Shown here in pieces: positions 9,019-17,553 of a stretch of 64,000 nt of DNA. The translations under genes were made by a program, and so were the position numbers. Position 1 is the stretch's first letter. Each line of letters starts with the position of its first letter. The notes under the pieces are model-generated. The model was given only the letters and a program-made list of their open reading frames with translations, was not told the DNA's origin and searched no databases. The DNA lies in contig NZ_CWGJ01000011.1 of assembly GCF_900000175.1 (NCBI RefSeq), positions 163,381 to 227,380 of the forward strand, read 5' to 3'. The stretch comes from Estrella lausannensis (lineage in GTDB: Bacteria; Chlamydiota; Chlamydiia; Chlamydiales; Criblamydiaceae).

Positions 9019-9145
9019 AAAAGCTCCACAGTCAGCTGGTATTGGTTGATGTTCATGCGCATTTGTCGCATGGAAATTTTCATTAAGTAGTGCCAAAAAT
9101 TTATGTTTGATAGGTTCTTTGTTTTTTATCCAAAAGGCTCGGATA

Positions 9146-9192
9146 GAACGAAAGTGTCGTGAAATTTTGGATTTTGAGACTCTTTCGGTATA
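9146..9192. repeat. Miniature family A palindrome
   Basis: ACGAAAGTGTCGTGAAATTT faces ATTTTGAGACTCTTTCGGTA with almost nothing between. Only the two ends of the element remain, head to head. Confidence 0.7.
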
Positions 9193-9514
9193 ACTTCAAG
9201 AATATCGGTAAAAAGAAGCTGTTGGTAGATGAAGTCTCTTTGAATCGAATCGATGCAGCATTGAATTTAGCAGGTATCCACGTCACCTTGTTCTATCAGG
9301 GATCTACCCATTGCGAAGCGAAACAGCTCTTCTATCAGTTTATGTTGCTGATGGAGAGAAATGTAGGGGATATATCCCTTGGAATGGACTTTGCGGGATA
9401 TCCCTTTTGCGCTGTGTGACATGCAGCGTTGTTGCAAAAGCATAGCAGCGATGATTTCAAATCATTCAATTTAGCGGGAAAGATACTGATTTGAGTTTGT
9501 CGATAGCCGCATTG

Positions 9515-9565
9515 TACCGAAAGTGTCTCAAAGCACTCATGCCAAATTTTGAGACACTTTTGGTA
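9515..9565. repeat. Miniature family A palindrome after dxs
   Basis: TACCGAAAGTGTCTCAAA (left end) and AAATTTTGAGACACTTTTGGTA (right end) with about 11 bases between. It ends 10 bp from the dxs stop codon, so it may serve as a transcript-end hairpin for dxs. Confidence 0.85.
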
Positions 9566-9575
9566 CCAGCAAGAT

Positions 9576-11501
9576 TTAACGAGCTTCTGTTTGCGTCATG
9601 TTTTTTTGGCCCGAGTCCTGCTTCAAATTCAGTCGTTGGACTAAGTTGGCGACAATCTTGTCTTTGGTCAAGCCAATCGAGTCTAACAGGTCGCTGAGTT
9701 TACCTTGCTCAATGAACGTCTCGGGAACGCCATAATTGATGGACTGGACGTTGGAGAAGCCGTTGGTGAGAAGGTGGTGGTTGACAATGGAGCCAAGGCC
9801 CGTCATGACCGAATGCTCTTCGATCGTCACGATGGTTGAATGGGTGAGCAGCAGATCTGTCAATAGGTCGGTATCGAGGGGCTTTACAAAAACAGGATCG
9901 ACAACCGTGGCGTCAATGCCATACTCTTTAAGCTCTTCTTTGACTGCAAGGGCTGTATAGACCATAGCTCCAAGTCCGATCAGAACAATTCCTTTTCCAG
10001 AGGAGAGGATCTCGCCTCTTCCTAAAATTCTCGTTTCTATCGGACGCCCTGTCTCTATTGTTTCTATGTTCGGATAGCGGATAGCTACCGGACGATTCCA
10101 GGCAAACGCGCTTTCAAGCAAGTCTTTGAGCAGATCGCCGTCCCGTGGCTGCGCAATGACCATGTTAGGCATCGCATTCAGGAAGCTGATGTCGTAGATC
10201 CCGTTGTGAGTTTGGCCGTCTCCGCCGGCAATGCCTGCCCGGTCAATTGCAAAAACCACTCTAAGCTCTTGCAGGCAGACGTCGTGGAAAAGGTTGTCGA
10301 AGGCTCTTTGTAGAAAGGTGGAATAGACTGAAGAGACCACTTTTAAGCTTCCGCCGTGTGCCAACCCTCCGCAGAAGGTAACAGAGTGCGACTCGGCAAT
10401 TCCCACATCTAGACAGCGTTCTGGATATTTTTGGACGAAAGGATCGAGGCATGAGCCGCAGGACATGGCCGGGGTTACAGTCACGATCGTTTCATCGCGA
10501 TCAGCCATTTCCAGGATGTGTCTGCCGAAAATTTTGGGGAATGTCGGTTTGTTGGAGGCGGTCGGAAGGAATTTTTGCGTGTTCACACAGAACGGTTTCG
10601 CTCCATGCCAAGTGACTGGATTTTTTATTGCCTCTTGCATCCCCTGGCCCTTCCTGGTCAAGAAGTGGAGGATCACCGGCCAGGAGGAGTTTTTAACGCC
10701 TTCCAGCGCATCGATGACTTGCTTAAGATCGTGTCCATCGATAGGGCCGATGTAGGAGAGGCCAAAATGTTCAAAAAAAGCAGCGGGGCTGAAGAGGTTT
10801 TTTATCGATTCGGTGATTTTTTGACCTTGATGGGAGAGCTTCGTTCCATAGCCGGGCACTCTCTTAACCAGCGCATCCAGCTCCTGGCTCAGCCAGTTTG
10901 TCGTGGGGCTGTTGACCATGCGGCTTAGGATTTGTGTGATAGCCCCAACGTTCTTGGAGATAGACATCTCATTGTCATTTAAGATCACGATGAATTTCTT
11001 TAGATCGCGGGAGATGTTGTTCAGTGCCTCGAGCGAAAGGCCGCAGGTCAGTGTAGCGTCGCCGATGATCGGAAGAACATATTCATCCCCATGGAGGAGG
11101 TCGCGTCGCTTGGCGACACCGAGCGCCAGCGAGAGGGCTGTCCCGGCGTGCCCGGCATAAAAGTGGTCGTGCTCCGATTCTTTGGGATGGCTAAAGCCGG
11201 ACAGGCCGTTTGTCTGCCTGATTGTAGTGAAGCGACTGTTTCTTCCCGTCAGTAATTTATGAACATAACTTTGGTGGCTGACATCAAAAATAATTTTGTC
11301 GTGAGGGGAGTTGAAAACCTTATGGAGGCCGATGGTCAGCTCGATGATGCCGAGGTTTGAAGCCAAATGTCCGCCTGTTGTGGACAGCACGGAGATGATG
11401 CGTTCTCTGATTTCATCACGCAAATTTTCCAGTTCGGTTAGCGAGAGCTGCTTGAGGTCTTCGGGCTGGGCGATTGCGTTTAAAAGCGGGTATTCTTTCA
11501 T
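9576..11501 (-). CDS. dxs: 1-deoxy-D-xylulose-5-phosphate synthase
   Basis: 641 residues. Condenses pyruvate and glyceraldehyde-3-phosphate to DXP, the first step of the non-mevalonate isoprenoid pathway; thiamine diphosphate enzyme. Family signatures are all present: [50 protein letters not shown] and, in the second domain, [11 protein letters not shown] with the catalytic Glu, [17 protein letters not shown], and [12 protein letters not shown]. The thiamine site reads GDATLTCG where most family members have GDG, an Ala in place of the last Gly. The start ATG overlaps the stop of xseB by one base (TAATG), with GGAG upstream, so the two are coupled. Confidence 0.97.
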   Translation of the reverse strand: MKEYPLLNAIAQPEDLKQLSLTELENLRDEIRERIISVLSTTGGHLASNLGIIELTIGLHKVFNSPHDKIIFDVSHQSYVHKLLTGRNSRFTTIRQTNGLSGFSHPKESEHDHFYAGHAGTALSLALGVAKRRDLLHGDEYVLPIIGDATLTCGLSLEALNNISRDLKKFIVILNDNEMSISKNVGAITQILSRMVNSPTTNWLSQELDALVKRVPGYGTKLSHQGQKITESIKNLFSPAAFFEHFGLSYIGPIDGHDLKQVIDALEGVKNSSWPVILHFLTRKGQGMQEAIKNPVTWHGAKPFCVNTQKFLPTASNKPTFPKIFGRHILEMADRDETIVTVTPAMSCGSCLDPFVQKYPERCLDVGIAESHSVTFCGGLAHGGSLKVVSSVYSTFLQRAFDNLFHDVCLQELRVVFAIDRAGIAGGDGQTHNGIYDISFLNAMPNMVIAQPRDGDLLKDLLESAFAWNRPVAIRYPNIETIETGRPIETRILGRGEILSSGKGIVLIGLGAMVYTALAVKEELKEYGIDATVVDPVFVKPLDTDLLTDLLLTHSTIVTIEEHSVMTGLGSIVNHHLLTNGFSNVQSINYGVPETFIEQGKLSDLLDSIGLTKDKIVANLVQRLNLKQDSGQKNMTQTEAR

Positions 11502-11767
11502 TATTGCGCCGCTCCGTTTTTAGGCGGTGAGAACTCTTGTGTTGCGGGCCTTTTATCGTCACCCATGACCAACTCTCCGTCTCGGTTTTTGATCAGTGTT
11601 TCAATCTTGGTTTCAGCATCCTGCAGTTTTTTGGCGCAGAACTGTATGAGAGAATCTCCCTCTTCATAGAGTTTCAGTGAGTCGTCGAGCGCGATGGCGT
11701 CCTGATTCATTTTCTCAACGATCTCTTCCAGTCTCGCAAAGGCGCTTTCAAAGGTGTGCTGGGTCAT
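11501..11767 (-). CDS. xseB: Exodeoxyribonuclease VII small subunit
   Basis: 88 residues. The N-terminal [15 protein letters not shown], then [26 protein letters not shown], is the typical XseB helical hairpin that binds XseA to form the single-strand-specific exonuclease VII. The last 25 residues ([15 protein letters not shown]) form a variable polar tail. It starts 8 bp after xseA ends and overlaps dxs by one base, so xseA-xseB-dxs is an operon. Confidence 0.93.
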   Translation of the reverse strand: MTQHTFESAFARLEEIVEKMNQDAIALDDSLKLYEEGDSLIQFCAKKLQDAETKIETLIKNRDGELVMGDDKRPATQEFSPPKNGAAQ

Positions 11768-11775
11768 AAGGAGTG

Positions 11776-13260
11776 CTATTTTTCTTTCAGGCGGTGAGTG
11801 AAGCGAGCAGCGGCTTTGCCATCCGATAGCATCACCGTGAAATTTTGCTCATTTTCCAATTGGTCAAGCGATTTTATAACGGAATTTCCCTTTTCGGAAA
11901 AGAGAATACTATAGCCTCTTCCGAGGAGATTCTTGGGATCTTGAGCCTGCATCAACTCCTGAATGTGGTGCAGTCTGCGTGTTTTGAAAATTATCAGACG
12001 TTTGATGGCGTCATCCAGATTTTTTCGCCAATGAGTGGAGCGGACGCGGTCTTTCAGGCGCCGCACTTGCCCCACTGCCGATGCTTGCAGCAGCTCTTTG
12101 CTTTTTTGGATCAACGATCTAAACGAGAGGGTTTTTAAGCGGATTAACTGATTGAGTCTGTCATTGACGTGTTTAAGCTTTTGTTTTCGCAAAAGCAGTT
12201 TCGCGGTCGGCTTTTCACTGTCCAGTCTTTTGGCGAGGTGCGCCCGGCGCAGTTTCAAAGTTTCAAGCAATGAGCGCATCTTAAGATCGAGCACCTCTTT
12301 TTCATCATCGAGAGCCTGCGCTTTAGCACCGATTAGTCGGTAAGGATCTTTAAAAACCTGAGACTTTGCAATCTGCATCAGGTGGATTTTTAAAGTAGCA
12401 ACGTGCTTTCGGAGAGCTGAACTCAAGCCGCGTTGCATTTTGCCGACAGTGGCCGACAAAGCGCTTTTATCCGGCACCACCATTTCAGCTGCCGCCGATG
12501 GCGTCGGCGCCCTTAAGTCGGCGACATATTCCGCGATGCAGTGGTCGGTTTCGTGGCCGACAGCACAGACAACAGGAATTCTACTGAAGAAAATCGCTTC
12601 GGCGACAATCTCTTCATTGAACGCAAAAAGATCTTCCATGCTGCCACCGCCGCGTCCAACGATTAGGACATCGGCGAGATCGTGCGCGTTGAATTGTTTG
12701 ATCGCTGCCGCGATCTCCTCGGCAGCTCCGGCTCCTTGCACTTTGACAGGGTTCAAGAGGATGTGAACTCCAGGGTAGCGTCTGCTCAGTACATTGCAGA
12801 TATCCTGAATGACGGCACCGGTGGGGCTTGTGACCACGCCAATCCGTTTGGGGTTTTTTGGCAGCGCTTTTTTTCTGGATTTGTCAAACCAGCCTTTTTT
12901 GTGGATTTTTGCTTTCAGCTCCTCAAGACGAAGTAGCAGCTCACCGAGGCCGGCCAACTTGAGCTCTTTCACGACAATTTGGTAGCGGCCGCCGGCTGGA
13001 TAGACATTCATGGCGCCTTTTATGATGACGCTGTCGCCGTCTTTAAACGGCTTTTCCAGCGATGCGGCATCCCCTCTGAACATGACGCAAGCTATTTGTG
13101 CGGATTCATCTTTTAGGGAAAAGTAGAGGTGACCCGAGGACTGCTTTTTAAAATTGCTGATTTCCCCGCGCACTGACACAGCGGGAAATGTTTTTTCGAG
13201 ACAAAATTTGACAGCATTGGAGATCTCGGATACAGATAAAATGATTTCGTCTTGCGCCAT
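11776..13260 (-). CDS. xseA: Exodeoxyribonuclease VII large subunit
   Basis: 494 residues from the ATG at 13260 ([14 protein letters not shown]), chosen because family homology begins there. A frame open to an ATG at 13371 would add 37 unlikely residues. An OB-fold comes first (about 15-110: [22 protein letters not shown]). The catalytic domain follows with [43 protein letters not shown] and [27 protein letters not shown], all hallmark motifs. After these comes a long basic coiled coil and the end motif GRGYSI. With XseB it degrades single-stranded DNA in repair. Confidence 0.95.
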   Translation of the reverse strand: MAQDEIILSVSEISNAVKFCLEKTFPAVSVRGEISNFKKQSSGHLYFSLKDESAQIACVMFRGDAASLEKPFKDGDSVIIKGAMNVYPAGGRYQIVVKELKLAGLGELLLRLEELKAKIHKKGWFDKSRKKALPKNPKRIGVVTSPTGAVIQDICNVLSRRYPGVHILLNPVKVQGAGAAEEIAAAIKQFNAHDLADVLIVGRGGGSMEDLFAFNEEIVAEAIFFSRIPVVCAVGHETDHCIAEYVADLRAPTPSAAAEMVVPDKSALSATVGKMQRGLSSALRKHVATLKIHLMQIAKSQVFKDPYRLIGAKAQALDDEKEVLDLKMRSLLETLKLRRAHLAKRLDSEKPTAKLLLRKQKLKHVNDRLNQLIRLKTLSFRSLIQKSKELLQASAVGQVRRLKDRVRSTHWRKNLDDAIKRLIIFKTRRLHHIQELMQAQDPKNLLGRGYSILFSEKGNSVIKSLDQLENEQNFTVMLSDGKAAARFTHRLKEK

Positions 13261-13458
13261 CGTGGAAGTTTTATTGTTATTGGTGAAAAACTCCTTGAAG
13301 AGTAAGCGAGCCCGTTCACTTTTGCAAGGGGGAAAAGCGAGTCGGAGAGTCTTTGAATGCTTAGGCCCCACTCCAGTACAGCTAATTCATTGTGGGCCTT
13401 TGGGAAAGGTATTGTCTCAAGATCCCCGATTATGGGGCGGTATTGGTTTTGAAATTTC

Positions 13459-13622
13459 TATACCGAAAGTGTCTCAAAATTTGGTTTTTGGCAAAGAGAA
13501 AGCTCTCGCGATTGAATGATCGTAAGCCACCTAATATTAGAAAATATGAGGTGGCTTACGATCATTCAATCCCGAGGCTTTCTCAAAGCCAAAATCCCAA
13601 GTTTTGAGATACTTTCGGTATA
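13459..13622. repeat. Full-length family A palindromic element
   Basis: About 164 bp, bounded by TATACCGAAAGTGTCTC and its reverse complement. Left arm blocks (AAAATTTGGTTTTTGGCAAA, GAGAAAGCTCTCGCGATTG, AATGATCGTAAGCCACC) are mirrored in the right arm with few changes. The centre is a short AT-rich loop. It lies between the divergent xseA and receiver-domain genes, 20 bp before the latter's start. Confidence 0.95.
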
Positions 13623-13641
13623 CATATCGAAGAGGCAATCG

Positions 13642-14052
13642 ATGCAGGGATCGGTCCCTAAAAGTTTAAAACGCGTTTTGGTGATTGACGATTATTTTTT
13701 GAACCGCGAGCTTGCGGTCGATCTGGTTAAAATGCTGGGATTTTCCGTCGATGCCGCAGCAACTTCCTCGGAGGCGATGACGCTCTTTCTTAAATATCAC
13801 TATGATCTTGTATTGATGGATATTGAGATGCCAGGTATGGACGGCTATCAGCTGACTGAAGAGATTAGAAAAGTGAAGAAAGAGATTAAGATTGTGGCTT
13901 TTACGGCTTATGCAATGCCGGGAGATAAAGAGAAGTGCTTAAATGCCGGCATGGATGACTATCTCAGTAAGCCGGTGGAAATTGACCAATTTGAGAGAAT
14001 TCTCCTAAAGCATTTGGACGAGAACCTCAATAAAGGAGGCAGCATCTGCTAA
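13642..14052 (+). CDS. Single-domain response regulator (CheY-like receiver)
   Basis: 136 residues from ATG at 13642, preceded by GAGG (13632-13635). The open frame upstream runs through the family A element and is not counted. Complete receiver domain: paired acidic residues (VIDDYFLNRE), phospho-acceptor Asp in LVLMDIEMPGMDGYQ, switch Thr in VAFTAYAM, and Lys in DDYLSKPVE. There is no output domain. Such proteins pass phosphate between a hybrid kinase and an HPt protein or act by binding. No kinase is adjacent; the HPt-containing protein at 33176-35515 is a possible partner (inference). Confidence 0.88.
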   Translation: MQGSVPKSLKRVLVIDDYFLNRELAVDLVKMLGFSVDAAATSSEAMTLFLKYHYDLVLMDIEMPGMDGYQLTEEIRKVKKEIKIVAFTAYAMPGDKEKCLNAGMDDYLSKPVEIDQFERILLKHLDENLNKGGSIC

Positions 14053-14061
14053 GATGCTGCC
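14038..14061. terminator. Hairpin at the receiver gene stop
   Basis: A perfect 10-bp stem GGCAGCATCT/AGATGCTGCC with a 4-base loop (GCTA). The stop codon of the receiver gene (14050-14052) spans the loop/stem boundary. No T run follows on the plus strand. It sits between two converging genes and could work in both directions. Confidence 0.5.
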
Positions 14062-14072
14062 CTCATAGGACC

Positions 14073-14627
14073 TTAGATGCTCATCATCATAGGGACGAGT
14101 ACGTTCGGGTTGTCACCCTCTTCGAATGAGTTGCCCTTGAGATTTTCTGTCGTTTTTATGACGATGTTCATTTGCCACTTCAAGGCGGTGACCGGTGCGA
14201 CAACACCTACGGTGTGGATCCCGATACCGGCGAAGTTGATCATCGTTCTTCCGAGCGCCAGTCTGAATTCATTGTTCAGAAGGTCGACTTGTCCGAACGA
14301 AAAAGCGCAAGCAATGGCTGTAAAAACAAGTTTTACAACGTTGGTAATCAGGTTTAAGATGCTTTCCGGGATATGGCAGAAGTGCGTTGCAGCTAGGGCC
14401 ACGCGTCTTCCGAAGCTGACGCCTTCGCGATTGCCTCCAGCTAATTCCCAGAGTTCAATCTCTTCTTTCGTGGGTTCTCTCGTCTGAGTTGCTGGGTTGT
14501 AGTCTTGATCATCGGCATATCTTGGATTGAAGTTTGCTTCACCCTGATATTTCGACTTGTAGGCGAACTCACCGTGAAATTCTGGGTTGTAGTCAAATGA
14601 ATGAGGGGTAGAGTAGTTAGGAATCAT
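14073..14627 (-). CDS. Unknown chlamydia-type protein, full-length paralogue
   Basis: 184 residues; no family I can name. The polar, aromatic-rich N-terminus (YNPEFHGEF, YNPATQTR) is followed by RRVALAATHFCHIPESILNLITNVVKLVF, which recurs in the neighbouring gene at 14737-15030. The middle (about 75-145) is hydrophobic, with helices INFAGIGIHTVGVVAPVTALKW that could associate with membranes. There is no signal peptide. The shared motif (LAATHxxHIPE..xNxxTNxVKL) marks a small paralogous family. A host-interaction or inclusion role is possible but not shown. Confidence 0.65.
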   Translation of the reverse strand: MIPNYSTPHSFDYNPEFHGEFAYKSKYQGEANFNPRYADDQDYNPATQTREPTKEEIELWELAGGNREGVSFGRRVALAATHFCHIPESILNLITNVVKLVFTAIACAFSFGQVDLLNNEFRLALGRTMINFAGIGIHTVGVVAPVTALKWQMNIVIKTTENLKGNSFEEGDNPNVLVPMMMSI

Positions 14628-14736
14628 GTTAATCTCCTGTTTTTTAAGATAATATAAATAATTGTTTCTGGGTATTTTAACCTGTTTTTAATTAAACAGC
14701 AAACCGAAATGTGCAGTTGGCATTGTGGTCAATGTT

Positions 14737-15030
14737 TTATGATTTTTGATATTCTCGCAGTGTCGCAAAAAAATGAGACGCTTTCGGTATAAGCAGGCGC
14801 GGTTTGGCAGTCCATGCGAGCGCCTTGGTTGTTAGCGCTAATTTTACGATATTAGTGACAATATTGAAGAGTCGCTCGGGGATGTGTAGCAGGTGAGTGG
14901 CTGCGAGTTCGGCGCGCGTTAAAAAGCCTACACCCCGGGGCCCTTCAACAGAGTAGCAAAGAGTCTGTGCATCTCGGAGTAGCGGGTGGATATTGCCAAT
15001 GGTGTACGGACCATTAAAATCGTAAATCAT
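14737..15030 (-). pseudogene. Truncated paralogue ended by a family A repeat
   Basis: 97 codons. Residues about 35-70 (RAELAATHLLHIPERLFNIV, then TNIVKLAL) match the 184-residue neighbour at 14073-14627, where the family continues for about 85 further residues. Here homology stops and the last about 20 codons (LLIPKASHFFATLREYQKS) are translated from repeat sequence, CTTATACCGAAAGCGTCTC. The repeat appears to have replaced the 3' part of the gene. The start has AAAAGGAGTACTCT just before it, so a short protein may still be made. Confidence 0.7.
14764..14792. repeat. Family A right end inside a gene tail
   Basis: GCAAAAAAATGAGACGCTTTCGGTATAAG is a family A end with a few changes. It provides the last codons of the truncated gene at 14737-15030. 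Confidence 0.75.
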
Positions 15031-15291
15031 AGAGTACTCCTTTTATTTTTAGCGAGAAAAAGCATTATATTATTAATTGATTAATCGGTCAACAAGTAAA
15101 TTGATCGTTCGTTCATTTCTTTGTGGGTCGCTCCTGACTATTGAGCTGTACGGTTGCGAGGTGTTTGCGGTGAGGACGGGTGGGAGGCGTGCAGTCTTCT
15201 TAATTTTTAAGGGAGTCTAAGAGCAAAGTTTGAAGTTTATTTCACGGGTTTATATAATCCTGTATTTCATCAATAAAGAGAAAAGTAGCGT

Positions 15292-16065
15292 ATGGAGTCG
15301 GAAGCAAGCGTCATCATCGCCGGCAACTGGAAGATGTACAAAACCAACATCGAAGCTGTCGATTTCATCAGGAAACTCGGAGAGAAAATCGCCCCCACCA
15401 AGGCGCAAGTTCTTCTCGCCGTTCCTTTTACCGCTATCGCGCCCGCCGCGAAAGAGGCGGAAGGATCCCTGATAGAAATCGGGGCGCAGAATATGAACGA
15501 TGCCTCCGAAGGGGCATTTACAGGCGAAGTGGCGGCCAAGATGCTGATCGACGCCGGAGCGAAATTTGTCATTCTCGGCCACTCCGAAAGAAGACGCTAT
15601 TTCAATGAAGATGACGCCTTCATCAACCGCAAGGTAAAAAGAGCTCTAAAGGAAGGGCTTAAAGTTATCTTGTGCGTTGGCGAGTCACTAAGCGAGCGGG
15701 AGGCGGAGAAGACTGAAGAAATTCTCCAAAATCAGCTAAAAGCCTGCCTCGATGGCGTTTCAGAAAATGACATTAAGCATTTGATTATCGCCTACGAGCC
15801 CGTGTGGGCGATTGGCACCGGTCTGAATGCAACAGCGCCAGTCGTTGAGGAGACTCATCTTGTCATCCGACAAATTTTAGCCACGCTTTACAGCGAAGAG
15901 GTGGTTAAAAAGGTATCTATCATTTACGGAGGCTCTGTAAAACCGGCAAACGCCCAGGCTTATATCGACGAGCCGAATATCGATGGGCTCTTAGTTGGCG
16001 GCGCTTCCCTTGATCTCGATACATTTGATCAAATAGTCAATTACCAACACCACGCAAACACATAA
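15292..16065 (+). CDS. tpiA: Triosephosphate isomerase
   Basis: 257 residues. Interconverts dihydroxyacetone phosphate and glyceraldehyde-3-phosphate. All active-site motifs are seen: AGNWKMYK (Asn, Lys), LGHSERRRYF (His), AYEPVWAIGTG (catalytic Glu and loop 6), IYGGSVKP and LLVGGASL (phosphate grip). Upstream is AT-rich and likely holds the promoter. secG follows after 10 bp, so the pair forms an operon. The product feeds Dxs, encoded about 4 kb away on the other strand. Confidence 0.97.
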   Translation: MESEASVIIAGNWKMYKTNIEAVDFIRKLGEKIAPTKAQVLLAVPFTAIAPAAKEAEGSLIEIGAQNMNDASEGAFTGEVAAKMLIDAGAKFVILGHSERRRYFNEDDAFINRKVKRALKEGLKVILCVGESLSEREAEKTEEILQNQLKACLDGVSENDIKHLIIAYEPVWAIGTGLNATAPVVEETHLVIRQILATLYSEEVVKKVSIIYGGSVKPANAQAYIDEPNIDGLLVGGASLDLDTFDQIVNYQHHANT

Positions 16066-16075
16066 AGGTTCGACA

Positions 16076-16372
16076 ATGGTCTCATTTTTTTATTTCACAG
16101 CACTGACCTTCTTTCTGATTTTAGCAGTCCTCCTGAGCGCGATGATCTACATCCAGGAAGGCAAGGGAGGCGGACTGGGGGCTGCATTTGGAGGCGAGGC
16201 GCAGGATTCCCTTTTCGGAACATCGACAGCAGACATCCTGAAAACAATCACAGGTTACATGGCAGCCGTGTTTTTAGTGCTTTGCGTGCTTCTCTCTCTC
16301 TGGACTTCATCCATGGGAAGATCGCAGAATATCGCTGACGAGTCTGTTATTGAAGAGATTCAGGCTGAATAG
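16076..16372 (+). CDS. secG: Preprotein translocase subunit SecG
   Basis: 98 residues with two membrane helices (about 5-25 and 58-80) around the conserved loop IQEGKGGGLGAAFGG, with SLFGTSTADIL just before the second helix, as in SecG. It assists SecYE in protein export. A polar acidic tail follows. AAAGG lies ahead of the ATG. It is 10 bp behind tpiA and ends before a family A mini-palindrome and a strong terminator. Confidence 0.93.
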   Translation: MVSFFYFTALTFFLILAVLLSAMIYIQEGKGGGLGAAFGGEAQDSLFGTSTADILKTITGYMAAVFLVLCVLLSLWTSSMGRSQNIADESVIEEIQAE

Positions 16373-16448
16373 CAAATTTAGTGGCTTGCACTACGGGATA
16401 ATCGCCTGTCAGTAGCATTCAAGTAGCTGCTTCACTCCTGAATTGACA

Positions 16449-16489
16449 ATACCGAAAGTATCCTAAATTTTGAGTCGCTTTCGGTATAT
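16449..16489. repeat. Miniature family A palindrome before the secG terminator
   Basis: ATACCGAAAGTATCCTAAAT meets TTTTGAGTCGCTTTCGGTAT head to head, about 40 bp in all, with no arms left. Confidence 0.8.
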
Positions 16490-16492
16490 AAG

Positions 16493-16518
16493 CCCGCTCC
16501 AAAAGAGCGGGTTTTTTT
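16493..16518 (+). terminator. Rho-independent terminator after tpiA-secG
   Basis: CCCGCTC, a short CAAAA loop, GAGCGGG, then seven T. It lies 120 bp past the secG stop, just behind a repeat, and just before the converging def gene. Confidence 0.92.
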
Positions 16519-16533
16519 GTGTGGGCAGGTCGG

Positions 16534-17067
16534 CTATTGTCCGAGGTGATAATCTTTTTTGATCTGTTTGAGCTTTTTTTCCATTTCGTCCCGTTCTTTT
16601 CCCTTGATCCGGTCGATAAAGAGCACTCCGTTCAGATGGTCGTTCTCATGGCAGACACAGACGGAATCCAGTCCTTCCAATTCCTCTTCAAAAGCGTTGC
16701 CATCGATATCAAGGGCTCTAATTTTGACCCGAAAGGGGCGGGAAACCTCGCCTCTTAAGCCGGGGATGGAAAGGCATCCTTCATTATAGACAACCTTGTC
16801 GTCGCTGAATTCAATAATCTCGGGATTGATGTAGACTTTGACCTGGCCTGGCTGAAGTCTGCCTTCATCGTCTTTTTTAGGCACCGCAGTCACAAAAATA
16901 CGCAGCAAGCTTCCTACTTGATTTGCCGCAAGTCCGATGCCGTTTTCCAAAAACATGGTTTCCACCATATCTTGAGCAAGCTGTTTGACTTCCGGCGTGA
17001 GCGAGCCCACCGGTTGTGCTTTCTTTCTTAAAAGGGGATTTCCGTAGTAGGTGATTTTCAGGCGCAT
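16534..17067 (-). CDS. def: Peptide deformylase
   Basis: 177 residues. Removes the N-formyl group from new proteins. The three metalloenzyme motifs are intact: NGIGLAANQVG (motif 1), EGCLSIPG (motif 2, metal-binding Cys) and CVCHENDHLNG (motif 3, HExxH). The N-terminal MRLKITYYGNPLLRKKAQPV is typical. It converges with secG across a terminator. The gene is complete. Confidence 0.96.
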   Translation of the reverse strand: MRLKITYYGNPLLRKKAQPVGSLTPEVKQLAQDMVETMFLENGIGLAANQVGSLLRIFVTAVPKKDDEGRLQPGQVKVYINPEIIEFSDDKVVYNEGCLSIPGLRGEVSRPFRVKIRALDIDGNAFEEELEGLDSVCVCHENDHLNGVLFIDRIKGKERDEMEKKLKQIKKDYHLGQ

Positions 17068-17270
17068 CGTTGCTATCTATTGATGAGGTTTGTTTCTTAA
17101 GGCTGCTGCCGGATTGGAATTCTGGTGTGTGTCTGAAGATTTTTTATTCCATCCTGGTTCAAAAAGCTCCCAAAACGAAAGAAAGCGAATCCCATAATAT
17201 CCTCTAAGGGACTGTTCACAAACTAAAATCGCATGAGATCATTTTGTGGGCAGTCTCTAATGAGCACATC

Positions 17271-17480
17271 TTACATCATTTTGATTAAGTTGAAAAAGAC
17301 TTCCGTTGGATCGAATTCAAATCCCTTTGGCTTTAAAGCTCTCTTTAGGGCATTGTATGGATAATTATCCCCTTTAAATTACCGGTCTTTATCCCCGTAG
17401 GGACTACCCGCGAATTTGGAAGTGGTTAATTTTGGAAAATCGAAATAAACCAAGTCCTGGAACAGTCTCTTAGCTGACAT
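17271..17480 (-). pseudogene. Possible small pseudogene with one internal stop
   Basis: From an ATG at 17480 the minus strand reads MSAKRLFQDLVYFDFPKLT and continues to GDKDR, a TAA at 17379-17381, then in the same frame FKGDNYPYNALKRALKPKG to LIKMM and a TAA at 17271. Composition is protein-like on both sides of the stop. No family is recognised. It could be a decayed gene or a chance frame. Confidence 0.35.
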
Positions 17481-17485
17481 GTAAT

Positions 17486-17547
17486 CTTTCAATCCTGGAG
17501 AGCTTTCTCTTTGCTAACAATCAAATTCTGAGACACTTTCGGTATAA
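17486..17547. repeat. Family A right arm abutting the ATPase start
   Basis: AATCCTGGAGAGCTTTCTCTTTG, then CAAATTCTGAGACACTTTCGGTATAA. It ends 6 bp before the start codon of the P-type ATPase. Confidence 0.88.
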
Positions 17548-17553
17548 ACTCCC

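Larger units (their letters stand above)
9019..9575. other. Spacer with repeats and a doubtful open frame
   Basis: Holds two short family A derivatives (9146-9192, 9515-9565). Between them a plus-strand frame, about 9201-9419, reads LVDEVSLNRIDAALNLAG and further protein-like sequence up to FAGYPFCAV. It has no ribosome-binding site and its first residues come from repeat sequence. I regard it as a possible gene remnant, not a gene. Confidence 0.45.
17068..17553. other. Spacer between def and the P-type ATPase
   Basis: About 490 bp. Contains a possible minus-strand gene remnant (17271-17480) and a family A right arm (17486-17547) that runs up to the ATPase start. Nothing else is recognisable. 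Confidence 0.6.

Noticed and set aside
9159-9419. 86-codon plus-strand gene between nadK and dxs
   Set aside because: Its start lies in a repeat end and no Shine-Dalgarno sequence is present. Kept only as a possible remnant within the spacer entry.
13261-13371. Longer XseA starting at 13371
   Set aside because: The extra 37 residues are not family-like. Homology starts at [14 protein letters not shown], although no good ribosome site is seen for it.
13440-13640. CRISPR array in the repeat-rich intergenic regions
   Set aside because: The repeats are single dispersed palindromes, not evenly spaced direct repeats with unique spacers, and no cas gene is present.
16493-16518. Riboswitch-like structure between secG and def
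   Set aside because: The hairpin followed by seven T is a plain terminator and the part before it is a family A mini-palindrome.
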